DNA of 8,767 bases, from assembly GCA_004356305.1 (NCBI GenBank), contig SMXJ01000090.1, positions 1 to 8,767 of the forward strand, in the 5' to 3' direction. The position numbers and the translations under genes were made by a program. This DNA comes from Bacteroidota bacterium (GTDB taxonomy: Bacteria; Bacteroidota; Bacteroidia; Flavobacteriales; Flavobacteriaceae). Positions 5,855-8,767 of the stretch are shown here, one piece after another. The number at the start of each line of letters is the position of its first letter. Position 1 is the first letter of the stretch. Under the pieces are notes generated by a model. The model did no database searches. It worked only from the letters and a program-made list of their open reading frames with translations, and was not told where the DNA came from.

Positions 5855-6496
5855 TTAATCTAGCCGGTCGATGTAATACCCATCTTTTTCATACTTGGCT
5901 TGGTCAAAGATAAAAAGTGTTTTTGACAAAGGCTGATTGGTTTTAAAAGAATTAACAGTCAGGGTATATTTTGTACCATTGGCATCGGTTTGAATCAATT
6001 TATAGATATGTTTGGTTTGAACATCTATTCCCAATAAAATATCTTTGATCTCAGCCTTTGAATCGATAGGCCTCAATTTTACATATTGAATTTGTCTTCC
6101 TTTGATATTTTGTGCAATGTCCATTTGGTAGGTATATCCATTTTCATAAAAAGTGAGCAATTTTGACGGGGTTATTTCTTTATCGTCTTCTGCCCTGTAT
6201 GACGAAATGATAACCTCTTCATCTTCCGGCACAATGGTGTAGATCTTTTGTCCGTCAAACATACGGGTAGTGCCCAACATATTCAGCAGATATTTATCTC
6301 CCTCTATGGAAACGTTCCCTCGTGTATCTTGATTAACTCCTTCTTTGGCGTTGTTCAAATTCCATTTAAAGTCTATTACGATATTATTGTAGCTTCTCAC
6401 CTTGGCAGAAACCTCGTTCAACAAAGCCCTGGCGCTTTGAGCGGGTGCCAAAGAAATGCTACCTACAGCGAGGAGCAAAACTATAATTGTCTTCAT
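5855..6496 (-). CDS. lolA: Outer-membrane lipoprotein carrier protein LolA
   Basis: This periplasmic protein has 213 residues. MKTIIVLLLAVGSISLAPAQ is a signal peptide with a short positive start, a hydrophobic core and a likely cleavage near APAQ-SA. The mature part shows the LolA fold signature of amphipathic beta strands: YNNIVIDFKWNLNN at 36-49, TRGNVSIEGDKYLL at 58-71, RMFDGQKIYTIVPEDEEV at 78-95, and KTNQPLSKTLFIFD at 185-198. LolA accepts triacylated lipoproteins from LolCDE at the inner membrane and carries them across the periplasm. No LolB is seen, in line with its general absence outside Proteobacteria. I chose the ATG at 6496 because it gives a standard signal peptide and lies one base after the ftsK stop. 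An in-frame ATG at 6508 would add MIIK and overlap ftsK by 11 bases. The arrangement suggests reinitiation after ftsK translation. Confidence 0.9.
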   Translation of the reverse strand: MKTIIVLLLAVGSISLAPAQSARALLNEVSAKVRSYNNIVIDFKWNLNNAKEGVNQDTRGNVSIEGDKYLLNMLGTTRMFDGQKIYTIVPEDEEVIISSYRAEDDKEITPSKLLTFYENGYTYQMDIAQNIKGRQIQYVKLRPIDSKAEIKDILLGIDVQTKHIYKLIQTDANGTKYTLTVNSFKTNQPLSKTLFIFDQAKYEKDGYYIDRLD

Positions 6497-6497
6497 T

Positions 6498-8767
6498 TTA
6501 ATAATCATTAGTATCGTTGTCTAAGATTTGGTGTAAAGCGTCGATCGAGGAAACCAGTACTTGTCTCGCTTTGCTGCCTTCGAAAGGGCCTACTATACCT
6601 GCGGCTTCCAATTGGTCGATGATACGACCGGCCCGGTTATAACCCAGTTTGAGTTTTCGTTGCAATAACGAAGCCGATCCTTGTTGGGCGATCACCAGTA
6701 CTTCGGCGGCTTCCCGAAACAGTTTATCTCGCTCATCGACACTTACATCAAGAGTTGTGCCAGCTTCCTCTCCTACATATTCCGGCAAAATATAGGCATT
6801 TGCATACGCTTTTTGAGATCCTATGAACTCTGTAATATCGGCCACTTCAGGTGTATCGACGAAAGCACATTGGATACGTGTCAGATCGTTACCCTGAGTG
6901 AAAAGCATATCTCCACGACCTATGAGCTGGTCGGCGCCGGAAAAATCCAAAATAGTGCGAGAGTCTATTTTACTGGTAACCCTGAACGCAATACGGGCGG
7001 GGAAGTTGGCTTTGATAATTCCGGTGATCACATTCACCGAAGGCCGCTGCGTAGCGATGATCAAATGAATTCCGATAGCACGGGCTAATTGGGCCAGCCG
7101 GGCGATAGGTGTTTCTATTTCTTTCCCGGTTGTCATGATCAGATCGGCGAATTCATCAATCACCAAAACGATATAGGGTAAATAGCGGTGCCCGTCATGT
7201 GGGTTCAACTTACGCGCCTTGAATTTTGAATTATATTCTTTGATATTTCGACACATCGCGTCTTTCAGCAGATCGTATCGATTGTCCATTTCAATACATA
7301 GTGAATTTAGCGTATGGATGACCTTGGTAGTATCAGTGATAATGGCTTCCTTGGTATCTGGGAGTTTCGCCAGGAAATGTCGTTCGATTTTATTGAAAAG
7401 TGTCAATTCAACTTTTTTGGGATCGACAAGCACGAATTTCACCTCTGCCGGATGTTTTTTGTAAAGCAAAGAGGTCAGTATCGCATTGAGTCCAACCGAT
7501 TTCCCTTGTCCGGTGGCTCCTGCCATCAATAAATGAGGCATTTTAACCAGATCAGCAACGAAGGTTTCATTGCTGATAGTCTTTCCAAAAGACATAGGTA
7601 GTTCCATTTCGGCATTCTGAAACTTGGGAGAGGCAATAGCGGACCGCATGGAAACGATCTGCGGATTTTTATTCGGTACTTCAATTCCTATGGTTCCGCG
7701 CCCCGGGATAGGGGCAATGATACGAATCCCGAGTGCCGAAAGTGACAAGGCGATATCATCTTCCAGATTCTTGATCTTAGAAATACGAACGCCGGCATCG
7801 GGAACGATCTCGTATAAGGTGACGGTGGGGCCAACGGTGGCCTTGATATTTGAGATCCCTATATTGTAGTTATTGAGTGTATCAACGATTCGGTTTTTAT
7901 TCGCATCAAGCTCTTCCTGATTGATAATTATCCCTTTGCCACCCGTATAATCCTTTAGCAGATTAATGGTCGGGAATTTATAGTTAGCCAATTCCAACGT
8001 AGGATCGAACTCACCAAAATCTTCAACCAATTTTTCACTCAGATTTTCAGTTACTTCTTCTTCAACCATAGTGGGTTTGACTTCCATTTCGAGTTTATCT
8101 CCGCTTGTGCTCGAACCAACTTCGGCGATTGGGGAAGTCGTTTCTATAATGGGTTTAGTGAGTTCTACTTTATCTTCGGAAGGATTTGTAATATCCAATT
8201 GTATTTCTGAGGTCTGTGTGGAACTATTTTCGACCACATCTTTTTCATAATCGGTTTGCTCGATTTCCCGTGAATCATCCGTGGTAGAAAAATCATCCTG
8301 TATTTCCTTTTTTGTTTTTCTGAAGACAGACGCTACTTTCTCAGGAGTAATTTTCAATCGTGAAACCAGGTAAATGATCGCGAGAAAAGTCATCAATAAA
8401 ATAGTCCCGATCAATCCCATATATCCCTGCAATAAGTCATTGATCTCAAGGCCCACGGCCCCACCCAATATTGAGCCTTGAACATGAAAGAAACCGAAAA
8501 AAACAGATAACCAGATCATCACTAAAATTCCCCAAAACCAAAACCTGAGCAGTTGTCTCTTCGCATAATCAAAAAAGAAATAGATACCCGTCAGGCATAC
8601 TAAAAATGCTAAAATAAAGGCGGAGATCCCAAATCCTTCATGAATAAAGAACCCACCCAGGAAATTACCCACATCTTCCAGCCAGTTTTTAGCAACAGAG
8701 TCACTATTCATTTCTCCAAGGATACTTTGGTCGTCTTTCCAGGTGAACAGGTGTGAGATAAAAGATA
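6498..8767 (-). CDS. ftsK: DNA translocase FtsK/SpoIIIE family, N-terminus cut by window
   Basis: The reading frame stays open past the ATG at 8711 to the window edge. The 18 extra residues (FISHLFTWKDDQSILGE) match the end of the first membrane region of flavobacterial FtsK, so that ATG is internal and the true start lies outside. Numbered from that ATG, membrane segments are at about 27-47, 56-76 and 98-117. An acidic Ser/Thr/Glu-rich linker spans about 130-240, then the motor domain, with GPTVTLYEI at 294-302, Walker A GATGQGKS at 398-405, Walker B IVLVIDEFADL at 514-524 and ATQRPSVNVITG at 553-564. A gamma winged-helix domain at about 664-722 (GSASLLQRKLKLGYNRAGRI, GPFEGSKARQVL) would read polar DNA motifs. 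FtsK anchors at the division septum and pumps chromosome-terminus DNA, promoting XerCD dimer resolution. All motor residues are intact. lolA starts one base after the stop, so ftsK appears to lead an operon with lolA and lptG. Confidence 0.96.
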   Translation of the reverse strand, partial: SFISHLFTWKDDQSILGEMNSDSVAKNWLEDVGNFLGGFFIHEGFGISAFILAFLVCLTGIYFFFDYAKRQLLRFWFWGILVMIWLSVFFGFFHVQGSILGGAVGLEINDLLQGYMGLIGTILLMTFLAIIYLVSRLKITPEKVASVFRKTKKEIQDDFSTTDDSREIEQTDYEKDVVENSSTQTSEIQLDITNPSEDKVELTKPIIETTSPIAEVGSSTSGDKLEMEVKPTMVEEEVTENLSEKLVEDFGEFDPTLELANYKFPTINLLKDYTGGKGIIINQEELDANKNRIVDTLNNYNIGISNIKATVGPTVTLYEIVPDAGVRISKIKNLEDDIALSLSALGIRIIAPIPGRGTIGIEVPNKNPQIVSMRSAIASPKFQNAEMELPMSFGKTISNETFVADLVKMPHLLMAGATGQGKSVGLNAILTSLLYKKHPAEVKFVLVDPKKVELTLFNKIERHFLAKLPDTKEAIITDTTKVIHTLNSLCIEMDNRYDLLKDAMCRNIKEYNSKFKARKLNPHDGHRYLPYIVLVIDEFADLIMTTGKEIETPIARLAQLARAIGIHLIIATQRPSVNVITGIIKANFPARIAFRVTSKIDSRTILDFSGADQLIGRGDMLFTQGNDLTRIQCAFVDTPEVADITEFIGSQKAYANAYILPEYVGEEAGTTLDVSVDERDKLFREAAEVLVIAQQGSASLLQRKLKLGYNRAGRIIDQLEAAGIVGPFEGSKARQVLVSSIDALHQILDNDTNDY

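Noticed and set aside
5905..5912. TATCTTTG on the minus strand, a perfect -7 match about 60 bases before lptG
   Set aside because: It lies inside lolA and follows from coding Ile-Phe-Asp; the nearest TTTG is only 14 bases upstream, too close for a good -33 element. An internal lptG promoter is possible but not supported enough to list.
1..8767. CRISPR arrays, insertion sequences, tRNA/rRNA genes, riboswitches, phage attachment sites
   Set aside because: No repeat-spacer pattern, transposase, terminal inverted repeats, RNA-gene signatures or FMN aptamer were seen; nearly all the DNA is taken up by ordinary chromosomal genes.

Overview
The window looks like a chromosomal piece of a member of the Bacteroidota, most likely family Flavobacteriaceae. 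This rests on three things: the protein sequences (a LolA, LptG and FtsK of flavobacterial type, with an LptG starting MKILDRYIL), the A+T-rich intergenic DNA, and promoter-like sites matching the Bacteroidota -7 consensus TAnnTTTG in front of several genes. Shine-Dalgarno sequences are essentially absent, which is usual for the group. I see no mobile element, CRISPR array, tRNA or rRNA. This is recognition from memory of the families; no search was run.

Left part (1-1254), minus strand: a TetR/AcrR-type regulator (410-970) is followed by the N-terminal three quarters of a DUF1348 protein with a predicted NTF2/SnoaL-like fold (1-352, cut by the window edge). The same 16-base operator-like sequence occurs twice, once in the tetR promoter and once in the 57-base gap before the DUF1348 gene. 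This suggests a small self-contained regulon in which the regulator represses itself and its neighbour.

Middle part (1255-3201), plus strand: an NfsB-like FMN nitroreductase, then an aminotransferase of the DegT/DnrJ/EryC1/StrS family that closely resembles KdnA, the PLP enzyme making 8-amino-8-deoxy-Kdo in Shewanella. Each has its own TAnnTTTG-type promoter candidate.

Right part (3179-8767), minus strand: ftsK (DNA translocase, 5' end outside the window), lolA (periplasmic lipoprotein carrier), lptG (LPS-export permease) and a ribBA-like gene, read in that order. The first three are packed within 1-10 bases of each other and look like one transcription unit. ribBA follows after 83 bases and has a good promoter candidate of its own. 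Its RibB half keeps the catalytic residues, but its GTP cyclohydrolase II half has lost all zinc ligands and the catalytic arginine. It is therefore a RibBX-like protein, probably only a DHBP synthase. kdnA and ribBA converge and overlap by 23 bases.

Most of the window is core envelope, division and cofactor biology. The points most worth following are the duplicated TetR operator, the degenerate RibA domain, and a KdnA homologue without a visible KdnB partner, placed near LPS-transport genes.
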